Positions 38,535-46,429 of a DNA stretch of 64,000 bases are shown here, piece after piece. The stretch covers positions 257,001 to 321,000 of the forward strand of contig NZ_CP047652.1 of NCBI RefSeq assembly GCF_009906835.1, written 5' to 3'. The position numbers were made by a program, and so were the translations under genes. The DNA comes from Aristophania vespae (GTDB lineage Bacteria; Pseudomonadota; Alphaproteobacteria; Acetobacterales; Acetobacteraceae). Below the pieces are notes generated by a model. The model searched no databases and had not been told where the DNA came from. It saw only the letters and a program-made list of their open reading frames with translations. The stretch's first letter is position 1. Each line of letters begins with the position of its first letter.

Positions 38535-39203
38535 TTATTCACTTAAAAAGTCGTTCGCTTTCTGATTTAAAACATGCGTTAAGGCCTTGGCGCCACCCTG
38601 AGCAAAAGCGGCTTTGAAATCAGAGCGCTGGGCAGCAACCTGGCTGATATGACCATCGAGGAGGACGTCTGTAATCTGCCAGCCTTTGTCTGTTTGTTTC
38701 ATAACATAATCAATAGAGGTAGCATTGGAAGAATCGGCTTTGCCACCAATGGTTGTATGAACCAGAGTCTGACCTGTCTGCGTCGTTTTGACGGTTGGGA
38801 CAATGGTAAAGACAGTGTCTGAACCTGGTTTAAAGGTTGAAACGTAGCGTGCTACCGTAAAATTACGGAATGCCTGTAAAAGGGAGGCCCGCTCATCTTT
38901 ATTGAGGTTATTATAATGCAGTCCAATGGAGCGGTGCATAATTTCATCGAGGTTGAAAGCGTTATCAACGGCAGGTTCAACAATGTTCTTTCGCTGAGAG
39001 ACCCCTTCAGAAGATTTAACGATCTTTGCGAGAGCGTCATATAAACCCTGGACAGGAACAACGGGGTTGGTAGCAGGGGCAAGCTGCGCTGCTTTCTCAG
39101 CCTGGGCAGCAGAAATTGGAGAAAAATTCCCTCCTACGAACGCTAAGCTTCCAAGAACTAAAGCTGTGGAAAAAGTGAGTTTAGTAAGATGAGTCGTGAA
39201 CAT
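38535..39203 (-). CDS. hpnM: HpnM, MlaC/Ttg2D-like periplasmic lipid-binding protein
   Basis: A secreted protein of 222 aa, the hopanoid-cluster paralogue of MlaC, which shuttles lipids across the periplasm. It has a signal peptide (FSTALVLGSLAFVGG, cleavage near SAAQA). MlaC-fold blocks: VQGLYDALAKIVKS, then FNLDEIMHRSIG..YNNLNKDERASLLQAFRNFTVARYVSTF, then YVMKQTDKGWQITDVLLDGHISQ. The start at ATG 39203 has AGGAG 8 nt upstream. An ORF start at 39245 would lie ahead of the signal peptide. It probably helps place hopanoids in the outer membrane. Confidence 0.92.
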   Translation of the reverse strand: MFTTHLTKLTFSTALVLGSLAFVGGNFSPISAAQAEKAAQLAPATNPVVPVQGLYDALAKIVKSSEGVSQRKNIVEPAVDNAFNLDEIMHRSIGLHYNNLNKDERASLLQAFRNFTVARYVSTFKPGSDTVFTIVPTVKTTQTGQTLVHTTIGGKADSSNATSIDYVMKQTDKGWQITDVLLDGHISQVAAQRSDFKAAFAQGGAKALTHVLNQKANDFLSE

Positions 39204-39537
39204 GCTCTTTCTCCTAATTAGAGTTTCGTGCAAGAGGATTTTCACCCTTTTGCTTTCTTTTATACTATTAACGCATCAAAGGCTGTGTCAGATATGTTAC
39301 AGCTCAAATGATAATATAGTGCTTAACCGTTGAAGAAATATTGTCTAACAGGATATATGCAGGCTGAATAAGTGTGAATTTGCTCCTATGTGAGTCATAC
39401 AGTTTTTTTAAAGCTGTCTGTCCAATATAAGTTAGAGAGGCGATTTTTTCGTATTTCTGATGGGACGGCCACGTCAGGAAGTGTGCGAACTCAATAGAGC
39501 CGAATCAAGGCTCTGAGAGAATGACTAGAGGATTATA
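39204..39537. promoter_or_regulatory. Divergent promoter region between hpnM and hpnH
   Basis: No gene seen. The stretch is AT-rich and must hold the start sites for both sides of the hopanoid locus. I find no clear operator. AGAGGA precedes the hpnH ATG by 5 nt. Confidence 0.5.
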
Positions 39538-40731
39538 ATGGCTGTACCATTGATGCAGGCTGTCCGCGTAGGGCGGTACGTTGTTAAACAGCACCTGACG
39601 GGGCGAAAACGCTACCCATTGGTGCTGATGCTTGAGCCATTGTTCCGTTGCAACCTTGCCTGTGCGGGATGTGGCAAAATCGATTATCCGGCTCAAATCT
39701 TGAATCAGAGAATGAGTTTGCAGGAATGTCTTGATGCCGATACGGAAGCTGGCGCTCCTGTGATTGCCGTGGCAGGGGGTGAACCTTTGCTGCATAAAGA
39801 GATGCCCCAAATTATTGAGGGACTCATTGCACGAAAAAAATATGTTTATTTGTGCACAAATGGTTTGCTTCTAGAAAAGAAAATCAACGACTATAAACCG
39901 TCTCCTTTCTTTTCATGGGATATCCATCTTGATGGCGATAAGGCTATGCATGATGCCTCTGTCTGTCAGGAAGGCGTTTATGACCGTGCGATTGCTGCAA
40001 TAAAACTCGCCAAGTCGAAAGGGTTTCGCGTTTCTATTAACTGTACACTTTTTGATGGTGCACAGCCTGAGCGCGTTGCTGCCTTTTTTGACGAAGCCAT
40101 GAAGCTGGGTGTTGATGGTATTATGACGGCTCCGGGTTACGCTTATGAGCGGGCGCCAGATCAGGAGCATTTCTTAAACCGTCAAAAAACGAAACAGCTT
40201 TTCCGTGACATTTTCCGTTTAGGAAAAGGCCGGAAATGGCGGTTTACGCAATCACCTCTATTTTTGAACTTTTTGGCTGGTAATGAAAATTATCATTGTA
40301 CGCCTTGGGGTAAACCTTTGCGTACGGTCTTTGGCTGGCAGCGCCCTTGCTATTTGCTTGGTGAAGGTTACGCCAAAAGCTATAAAGAGCTTATGGAAGA
40401 CACGGCCTGGGATCAATATGGTACAGGCGCTTACGAAAAATGCGCTGACTGTATGGTCCATTCTGGTTACGAATCAACAGCTGTGATGGATGCTGTGCGT
40501 CGTCCCTGGCATATTGCTAAAGTTGCATTTTCAGGACCAGAAACAGAAAAGCCGATGGTGCCTGAAATTTCTTTAGCTAATCAGCGTCCAGCTGAATATG
40601 ACTATGATGCTCAGGTTGAAGCTCAGATGGAAAAGCTTTCAGCCAGTGCTAAGCCAAGCCGTGGGCCACGTGTGCGCGTTAATGGCAAGGCTGTTACATC
40701 GTCAGCCGAAGCTGTCGGTGCAGCGGAATAA
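39538..40731 (+). CDS. hpnH: Adenosyl-hopene transferase HpnH
   Basis: A radical SAM enzyme of 397 aa that joins the 5'-deoxyadenosyl radical to diploptene, the first step of making extended (C35) hopanoids. The cluster cysteines are in RCNLACAGCGKIDYP (CxxxCxxC, about residues 38-52), followed by VIAVAGGEPLLHKEMPQII and WDIHLDGDKAMHD. A SPASM-like cysteine tail is seen near YEKCADCMVHSGYE. The C-terminal 40 residues are Ala/Ser-rich and variable. It faces away from hpnM. The hopene cyclase gene (shc) is not in the window. Confidence 0.96.
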   Translation: MAVPLMQAVRVGRYVVKQHLTGRKRYPLVLMLEPLFRCNLACAGCGKIDYPAQILNQRMSLQECLDADTEAGAPVIAVAGGEPLLHKEMPQIIEGLIARKKYVYLCTNGLLLEKKINDYKPSPFFSWDIHLDGDKAMHDASVCQEGVYDRAIAAIKLAKSKGFRVSINCTLFDGAQPERVAAFFDEAMKLGVDGIMTAPGYAYERAPDQEHFLNRQKTKQLFRDIFRLGKGRKWRFTQSPLFLNFLAGNENYHCTPWGKPLRTVFGWQRPCYLLGEGYAKSYKELMEDTAWDQYGTGAYEKCADCMVHSGYESTAVMDAVRRPWHIAKVAFSGPETEKPMVPEISLANQRPAEYDYDAQVEAQMEKLSASAKPSRGPRVRVNGKAVTSSAEAVGAAE

Positions 40732-40804
40732 GGGGAGAGATTAGGCCGTTAAGGGGAGAAGATATTTCTTATTTTGAAGTATTTTCTTCGCGAGGCCGTT
40801 TTTT

Positions 40805-42097
40805 ATGATCGTTTCTCTTATCATTATTATTTTGCTAATTCTCCTTAATGGCTTATTTGCAACGGGAGAATTAGCACTCATATCAGCCAAAAAAACGCGC
40901 CTTGCAAATCTTGCCAGGCAAAATATGCCAGGCGCAGAGCGGGCATTGAGACTGGCTGAAAACCCGCAAAATTTTCTTCCGACAGTTCAGATTGGCATGA
41001 CTGTTGTCTCTATCATTGAAGGGGCTTTTGGTGGCTCTCAAATAGAGATTGACGTTCAGCACTGGATCGTTCACTGGGAAGTGCTTGCGCCTTTCTCAAG
41101 TGAATTATCAATCATTATTGTCGTAGCGCTGATTACGTTTGCCATGCTGGTTTTTGGCGAGCTAGTGCCGAAGCAGATCGCTCTTCAGCAGCCAGAATTT
41201 ATTGCTATGAAGTTATCGCTTTTTCTAGAAGCTTTAGCTTTTCTAACAAAGCCGATTGTTTGGCTATTAAGCAAAACGTCTTCCTTTGTTCTGAAACTGG
41301 CAGGTATTGGCACACTTCCACGGGCTGCCGTGACAGAAGAAGAATTAAAGGCAGTTTTGATTGAGGGTACCCAGGCAGGAATTTTAGAGACTGAGGAGCG
41401 CGCTATGATTGAGCGCCTACTTAGACTCGCCGATCGCCCTGTAAGGGCTATTATGACGCCAAGAAACGAGCTTTTTTGGGTGGATCGCAACGCAGATCAA
41501 GAAACTATTGTCAGCAAATTAAGACAAAGTTCTTTTGGCCGCATTGTTGTTTGTGATGGTGATGTTGATCATCCAGTGGGTGTGATTTTAGCCAAAGACA
41601 TTATGGATCGCCTGTTGCTGGGGTTACCAATCTCTATTAACGCTGTCTTGCGTAAGCCTCCGGTGATTCCCGATAGCTTAACAGCACAGGCTATGATTGA
41701 GCGCTTGCGTGGTATTACGCTTGGAATCGTTTTTGTACTTGATGAATATGGTTCATTTGAGGGTATTGTCACAGCATCCGATATTTTTGATGCAATTATT
41801 GGTGAAGAGACCACAGAACCCAAGTCAGCACGTATTGTGACGTCACAAGGGCAGGAAGATTATATTTTTGACGGGTTCATGCCTGCTGATGAAGTATCTT
41901 CTAAACTTGATATTGCTCAGTTTCCTGGGGCAGGGAGCTATCATACGCTTGGTGGAGCCATGATGGCTTTATTAAAACGTGTACCTGCTAAAGGCGATAA
42001 GGTCGTTTTCTCAGGATGGTTATTTGAAGTTCTGGAAATGGAAAAAAGGCGCGTATTGCGTGTTCGGGCAAGCCGTTTGGCTCTGGCGCAAAACTAA
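40805..42097 (+). CDS. Hemolysin-family CNNM/CorC transporter (DUF21-CBS-CorC_HlyC)
   Basis: A 430-aa integral membrane protein. The DUF21/CNNM domain (about residues 1-190) has four hydrophobic segments and the typical NGLFATGELALISAKKTRL start. A CBS pair (about 210-335, IMTPRNELFWVD...GRIVVCDGDVDHPVGVILAKDI and VLDEYGSFEGIVTASDI) and a C-terminal CorC_HlyC domain (EDYIFDGFMPADEVSSKL) follow. Members move or sense Mg2+ or Co2+; the 'hemolysin' name is historical. It lies 73 nt after hpnH and may be read with it, but no functional link is known. Confidence 0.92.
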   Translation: MIVSLIIIILLILLNGLFATGELALISAKKTRLANLARQNMPGAERALRLAENPQNFLPTVQIGMTVVSIIEGAFGGSQIEIDVQHWIVHWEVLAPFSSELSIIIVVALITFAMLVFGELVPKQIALQQPEFIAMKLSLFLEALAFLTKPIVWLLSKTSSFVLKLAGIGTLPRAAVTEEELKAVLIEGTQAGILETEERAMIERLLRLADRPVRAIMTPRNELFWVDRNADQETIVSKLRQSSFGRIVVCDGDVDHPVGVILAKDIMDRLLLGLPISINAVLRKPPVIPDSLTAQAMIERLRGITLGIVFVLDEYGSFEGIVTASDIFDAIIGEETTEPKSARIVTSQGQEDYIFDGFMPADEVSSKLDIAQFPGAGSYHTLGGAMMALLKRVPAKGDKVVFSGWLFEVLEMEKRRVLRVRASRLALAQN

Positions 42098-42277
42098 GCT
42101 GTAATGCCGCGATGAGGGTATATATAAAGTGTCCGTGAGTACTAGCTAAGGCCTAAAATCATATAGGGTCTTGGCTATCCAAGACATACGGGATATAAAC
42201 CCCCGAACTGGCCCGTATTTAGCAGCCGTTATGTGATGCAGTAAATATAGGCTTCATGTCGGGATAGGGATTTGCGC

Positions 42278-42691
42278 ATGAATACGCTCTCGCCGGACTA
42301 TCGTCCGTCTGACGATGAAGAGTTCATGAATGAACGTCAGCTTGAGTATTTTCGCCAAAAATTACTTCGTTGGCGCACGGAACTCCTCAAAGAGTCGGGT
42401 GATACTTTAGCTAGCCTTTCAGAAGGTGGCATTCATGAAGCGGATATTACAGACCGCGCCACTGTTGAAACAGACAGGGCTTTTGAACTCCGTACTCGTG
42501 ATCGGGCACGAAAGTTAATTGTAAAAATTGATTCGGCTCTCTTACGTATCGAAGATAGATCTTACGGTTTTTGCGAAGAAACGGGTGAACCTATATCGCT
42601 TCAACGCTTGGAAGCCCGGCCGATAGCAACACTCTCTATTGAGGCGCAGGAACGTCACGAACGCCATGAAAAGGTGTATAGAGACGATTAA
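42278..42691 (+). CDS. dksA: RNA polymerase-binding transcription factor DksA
   Basis: DksA of 137 aa that acts with ppGpp at the secondary channel of RNA polymerase. The coiled coil with the tip aspartates is seen in GIHEADITDRATVETDRAFELRTRDRARKL. The globular part reads GFCEETGEPISLQRLEARPIATLSIEAQERHE: only one of the four zinc cysteines remains, as in the cysteine-poor DksA forms common in alphaproteobacteria. The start is ATG 42278; an in-frame TTG at 42272 would add two residues. tRNA-Thr follows 51 nt later. Confidence 0.93.
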   Translation: MNTLSPDYRPSDDEEFMNERQLEYFRQKLLRWRTELLKESGDTLASLSEGGIHEADITDRATVETDRAFELRTRDRARKLIVKIDSALLRIEDRSYGFCEETGEPISLQRLEARPIATLSIEAQERHERHEKVYRDD

Positions 42692-42742
42692 AGGGGTTGC
42701 ATAAATGGCATTAACAGGGTAGGAACCCGTCCATGCCCTCGG

Positions 42743-42817
<75 letters not shown>

Positions 42818-43144
42818 CTGGAACCTTTTAAAAAGGTTTCCGCCTCTTCCAAAGTCCTTTTGGATATGTGCCCTCAATTTGGGGGTATTATCACGCTTAT
42901 AATACCGTTTAGATGATTATGCTTATTTTCAAGGCATGTCTTTTTTAAATTAGGCTTTATAAATTCTGTTCTGGCTAGAGCGTATTTTTAAAAAGCAGGT
43001 ATTCATATCCTAAGCTTATACCCTTTTTAAGGGTATTTTTTGAAACTTTGATATTGTGATGAAGATTTTGAATAATAATCTTATTGATCGTGAGTATGAT
43101 GAGTTTCAATATTCTTTAAGTGAAATTTTTGTAAGGATATTACG
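42818..43144 (+). other. Gene-free stretch after tRNA-Thr, with a terminator
   Basis: No protein gene is seen. An imperfect hairpin follows the tRNA at once (about 42821-42841). A clear terminator lies at 43018-43042 (ATACCCTT/AAGGGTAT, 3-nt loop, then six T). The 200 nt between have no assigned role. Confidence 0.5.
43018..43042 (+). terminator. Intrinsic terminator upstream of the ArsC-like gene
   Basis: An 8-bp perfect stem (43018-43025 with 43029-43036) followed by a T-run. It may end the dksA/tRNA-Thr transcript or an unannotated RNA. Confidence 0.7.
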
Positions 43145-43495
43145 TTGACTCCTTCTGTTCATATTTATGGTATCAAAAATTGCAGCACTGTTAAAAAAGC
43201 TCTTACATGGCTTACAGAGCATAATATTAGCCATGTTTTTCATGATTTCAAAAAAGAGGGCGCAAATAAGGAAAAGCTCGCTGAATGGATAAAACAAGTA
43301 GGGTGGGAAGCTCTGTTGAACAAACGGGGAACGACATTCCGCAAGCTTTCTGACGAAGAAAAAGAAAATTTAACCCAAGAAAAAGCTCTCTCTTTAATGA
43401 CCGAGCACCCTACGCTCATTAAAAGACCAGTTATAGAAAATTCTGGCGTGATTTTAGGTTTTAGCGAAAACGTTTATACGGAAAATTTTCTTTAA
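43145..43495 (+). CDS. ArsC/YffB family reductase-like protein
   Basis: A 116-aa thioredoxin-fold protein of the ArsC/Spx superfamily, YffB type. N-terminal VHIYGIKNCSTVKKALTWL has a single cysteine (CSTVKKA) at the position of the ArsC nucleophile. Then FHDFKKEG, LLNKRGTTFRKLS, and the C-terminal HPTLIKRPVIEN...GFSENVY are family hallmarks. YffB-like proteins bind glutathione; arsenate reduction is not shown. It starts with TTG, with AAGGA 9 nt upstream; no ATG gives a full N-terminal strand. Confidence 0.9.
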   Translation: MTPSVHIYGIKNCSTVKKALTWLTEHNISHVFHDFKKEGANKEKLAEWIKQVGWEALLNKRGTTFRKLSDEEKENLTQEKALSLMTEHPTLIKRPVIENSGVILGFSENVYTENFL

Positions 43496-43970
43496 ATAGT
43501 TTTGCACATTTAAAAGCAATCCAAGCTGTTATTAGAGAGGGGCAAGATTCCTTCTAATTCCAAAGAGTTCTCTAGTTTACTAGCTGTGAAAAATGCTTTT
43601 CTAAACGAAAGACTCTACCTACGAATGGCTCTGCGGCTATTGCCAAAATCGTAGGCCATTATTCTGCAATCAGCAGAATTAGTCACTTCATGGTGAAGTA
43701 GGCTGTCATGAATGCAGCTAGTCATTATAAAATGACGTGAGTTCCTAAGTCGCATTTATGCAATTTTCGTCGGTTCTTATTCTACTGAATAAGAACGTAT
43801 AATTATGTCAAGGAGGCAAAATTTTTGAGAGAAAACTCATCGTAAGATACAAGAATAATACAATTCATAAAATTTTGTGCACAAGCTCCGTTTTTAATAA
43901 AATTCTCTCTTGCATGTTTTGTGTGCATAGCTGCTATACTAAAAAGTAATATAGGAAAAAGGAAGAGTTC
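43496..43970. other. 475-nt intergenic region with several hairpins
   Basis: No gene with a credible start. Three close inverted repeats are seen: ATTCTGC/GCAGAAT (about 43661-43679), ACTTCA/TGAAGT (about 43685-43699), and a perfect 10-bp stem with 4-nt loop at 43773-43796. They may be structured untranslated RNA, operators of the permease gene, or repeat remnants. Confidence 0.4.
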
Positions 43971-45293
43971 ATGTCGCATCCCGACCAGCTTGCTCATACA
44001 CTCCGTGCCCGTCATATCACGATGATTGCCTTAGGTGGCGTCGTAGGAGCTGGCTTTTTTGTTGGTGCTTCATCAGCTATTTTAAAAGCTGGGCCGGTGG
44101 TTTTTGTTTCTTACATGCTGGCTGGTCTTCTTATTTATCTTGTTAATCTTGCACTGCGAGATTTGGCTCTTGAAGGCCCTGGTAAGGGTTCCTTCATGAT
44201 GCAAATTCGCGAAACATTGGGTTTCAAAGTAGGTTTTCTGGCAGGTTGGGCGTACTGGTTAACCTGGGTTATCGTTTTGGCAGCTGAAGTCATTGCTGGC
44301 GCAGCGATGCTTAAACCCTTTATTCCATTGCCTTATTGGGTGATTGAATTATCTCTTTTATTGTCAATGACGGCTGTGAATCTGCTTTCAGTAAGGGGTT
44401 ATGCCGAGTTTGAATATTGGTTTTCGCTTATCAAATTGGTAGCGATCGGTGTTTTTGCTGTTATTGCGATTTGGGCCTTATTTAAAGGTTTTATGGGGTG
44501 GGGCGTGACGGTGCCAGTCCATCATAATTTATTCGATTTTGGTGGTCTTATACCAAAAGGATGGCCTGCCATTTTAGCCGTTATTCCCACCATTCTCTTT
44601 TCTATGACGGGAAGTGAGATTGTTACAGTAGCGGCTCTTGAATCAGATGATCCAGACGGTAATATTGTGCGCATCACCCGTACGATTGCCTGGAGAATTC
44701 TAGGCTTTTATCTCACATCCATAGCCTTAATTCTCTGTTTTGTACCGTGGTCTGATTTAATACCAACAAAATCACCCTTTTTGGTTGTTTTAAACCAAAT
44801 TGGAGTACCGTTTTCTGAGACTTTCGTTTGGATTGTTATTTTCTCAGCTGTGCTTTCAACATTAAATTCTGCTGTTTATGTCACATCACGAATTTTATAT
44901 GAATTAGCAGAAAATGGCGATGCTCCTGCTTTCTTTCTTAAAGTAGATGCAAAAAAGAAGCTTCCTGTAAGAGCCATTATGGCGGGAACTCTTGTCGCCA
45001 TTTTGATTTTACTGACTGCGATCGTTTCGCGTGATCAGTTTTTTGCTCTTTTATTGAGCATAACAGGGACTTTGATGTTATTTAATAATCTACTGATTAT
45101 TCTGGCACAGATGAAAATTGATAAAATACATACTATTGGCCCCAAATTAGCGTGTCTCCTTTTAGCTTGTTCGTTTGGTGCTATGTTGTGGGTTCCTGAA
45201 ACGCGAAGCCAGGCTTTACTCGGGTTTCTTGCCATTTTTGTTATTTCTATTGCGTCTTGGTGGCGTTACCGGCTTGTTTCTGCAAAGGACTAA
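43971..45293 (+). CDS. Amino acid permease (APC superfamily, AAT/GABA-permease-like)
   Basis: An inner-membrane proton-coupled amino acid transporter of 440 aa with about 12 transmembrane helices. The N-terminal substrate-binding helix has the family motif ALGGVVGAGFFVGASSAI (the 'GxIGxGxFxG' element). A helix with GWAYWLTWVIVLAAEVIAG (about 100) and SMTGSEIVTVAALESDDP (about 215) are typical of the AAT (GabP/ProY/CycA) group. Specificity cannot be read from the sequence. A separate transcript after the hairpin-rich spacer. Confidence 0.88.
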   Translation: MSHPDQLAHTLRARHITMIALGGVVGAGFFVGASSAILKAGPVVFVSYMLAGLLIYLVNLALRDLALEGPGKGSFMMQIRETLGFKVGFLAGWAYWLTWVIVLAAEVIAGAAMLKPFIPLPYWVIELSLLLSMTAVNLLSVRGYAEFEYWFSLIKLVAIGVFAVIAIWALFKGFMGWGVTVPVHHNLFDFGGLIPKGWPAILAVIPTILFSMTGSEIVTVAALESDDPDGNIVRITRTIAWRILGFYLTSIALILCFVPWSDLIPTKSPFLVVLNQIGVPFSETFVWIVIFSAVLSTLNSAVYVTSRILYELAENGDAPAFFLKVDAKKKLPVRAIMAGTLVAILILLTAIVSRDQFFALLLSITGTLMLFNNLLIILAQMKIDKIHTIGPKLACLLLACSFGAMLWVPETRSQALLGFLAIFVISIASWWRYRLVSAKD

Positions 45294-45339
45294 GCTTATC
45301 TGATTATAAAATAATTTGATAAAGGGATGAGGGTCGGTG

Positions 45340-46416
45340 ATGGAGGTTTTTTCAAGACGTTCACGTAACCTTCCAAAAGCTGATGAAAAAAATAATCTCA
45401 CCCCTTTAGTGACACCAGAAAGATTACAATCTCTTTTTGTCAGTCGTTTAAATGAAATATGCGCCCGCTTTGAGGAATGGTCTTACCCATTTACGGTTGT
45501 AGGTCGTCTGGGAACTGTTCCTCCTGATAGTTGGCGGCGATATGAACCGCTCCCTTTGCTAGATTTGCAAGGTCAAGCAGAAATTGGCCTTGAAGTGACG
45601 CTCTCACTTTTGGAAGAAGCAGGTTTAAAGGCTGGCGATGTCGTACAAGCGACAGGTTTTTTGAGGGCACGACTGGTAAAGGGACAAGTAAGCCCCCGTT
45701 TTGAAACAGTCAGTTTGTGCCGTAATGAAAATAGTTCTGATGCTGCCCTTCAATCAGAAGCAAATATTCTGTCTCTTTTAAGAGATTTACCTGCCGAGAC
45801 GCATAATTTTCCCCATAGAGATGACTTACGGCTTCTTTTGGTTAATTTGAGCCTACCGCCAGAATGTTTGCAGGATTTGAAAGGGGCTCTGGGGGCTTTA
45901 TGGCATGAGCGTTCTATTAGAAGTTTAACGATAAAACCGACTGACCGGCAAATGCTGCTTCAAAGCCTTTTAACCATGACAGAAGATATTGTGGTTATAT
46001 TAAGCGGAAATGAAGGCTTGCCAATGCTCGAAAATAGCTTTGTCTTAAAAGCAATAACAGCCTGCAAAGCCCATCGAATTTCAGTTCTGGAAAATAGGCG
46101 TCTTGAGAAGAAACTTGACGAAAAAAAACCTGCCTTAAGGTCAGTCGCAAGCCATTTAATGGACCGTCACTTTAGCTCTGCTCTTGAGGCGGGGCGCTAT
46201 ATCAGAGAGCAAAGTGGCCAGACATGGCAAGCACGTGAAGAAGAGCGTGCCCGTCAGGAAGAGCTTAATGCTTTGAGAGATAGTCTTGCCCGCTTTGCTG
46301 ATTTGCCTGATGTTTCCCGAAAATTTGGTGTATGGCGCGGCATTATAATTGGTGTTGCTTTAGGAATTATTTTAGTTGTGGTTTGTTTACTCGTTATGAG
46401 GTTGTTAGGGTTTTGA
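45340..46416 (+). CDS. XseA-like protein tethered by a C-terminal membrane helix
   Basis: 358 aa. The first part (about 25-135) looks like the OB-fold of exonuclease VII large subunit: FTVVGRLGTVPPDSWRRYEPLPLLDLQGQAEIGLEV and AGDVVQATGFLRARL. A second part (about 160-265) follows the XseA catalytic-core outline (TEDIVVILSGNEGLPMLENSFVLKAITACKAHRISVLE, where XseA has a 'GGGSxEDLW' stretch and 'PVISAVGHE'), but that glycine-rich signature is not kept. Next comes an alpha-helical, charged segment (about 270-325), then one membrane helix (about 332-355, GIIIGVALGIILVVVCLLV). So it is a degenerate or paralogous, membrane-anchored relative. Nuclease activity is doubtful. Start taken at ATG 45340, next to a GTG at 45337. 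Confidence 0.5.
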   Translation: MEVFSRRSRNLPKADEKNNLTPLVTPERLQSLFVSRLNEICARFEEWSYPFTVVGRLGTVPPDSWRRYEPLPLLDLQGQAEIGLEVTLSLLEEAGLKAGDVVQATGFLRARLVKGQVSPRFETVSLCRNENSSDAALQSEANILSLLRDLPAETHNFPHRDDLRLLLVNLSLPPECLQDLKGALGALWHERSIRSLTIKPTDRQMLLQSLLTMTEDIVVILSGNEGLPMLENSFVLKAITACKAHRISVLENRRLEKKLDEKKPALRSVASHLMDRHFSSALEAGRYIREQSGQTWQAREEERARQEELNALRDSLARFADLPDVSRKFGVWRGIIIGVALGIILVVVCLLVMRLLGF

Positions 46417-46429
46417 GCTGTTTTCTGGC

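Noticed and set aside
43803-44015. 70-codon minus-strand frame overlapping the permease start
   Set aside because: It overlaps a well-supported gene and lacks a start signal.
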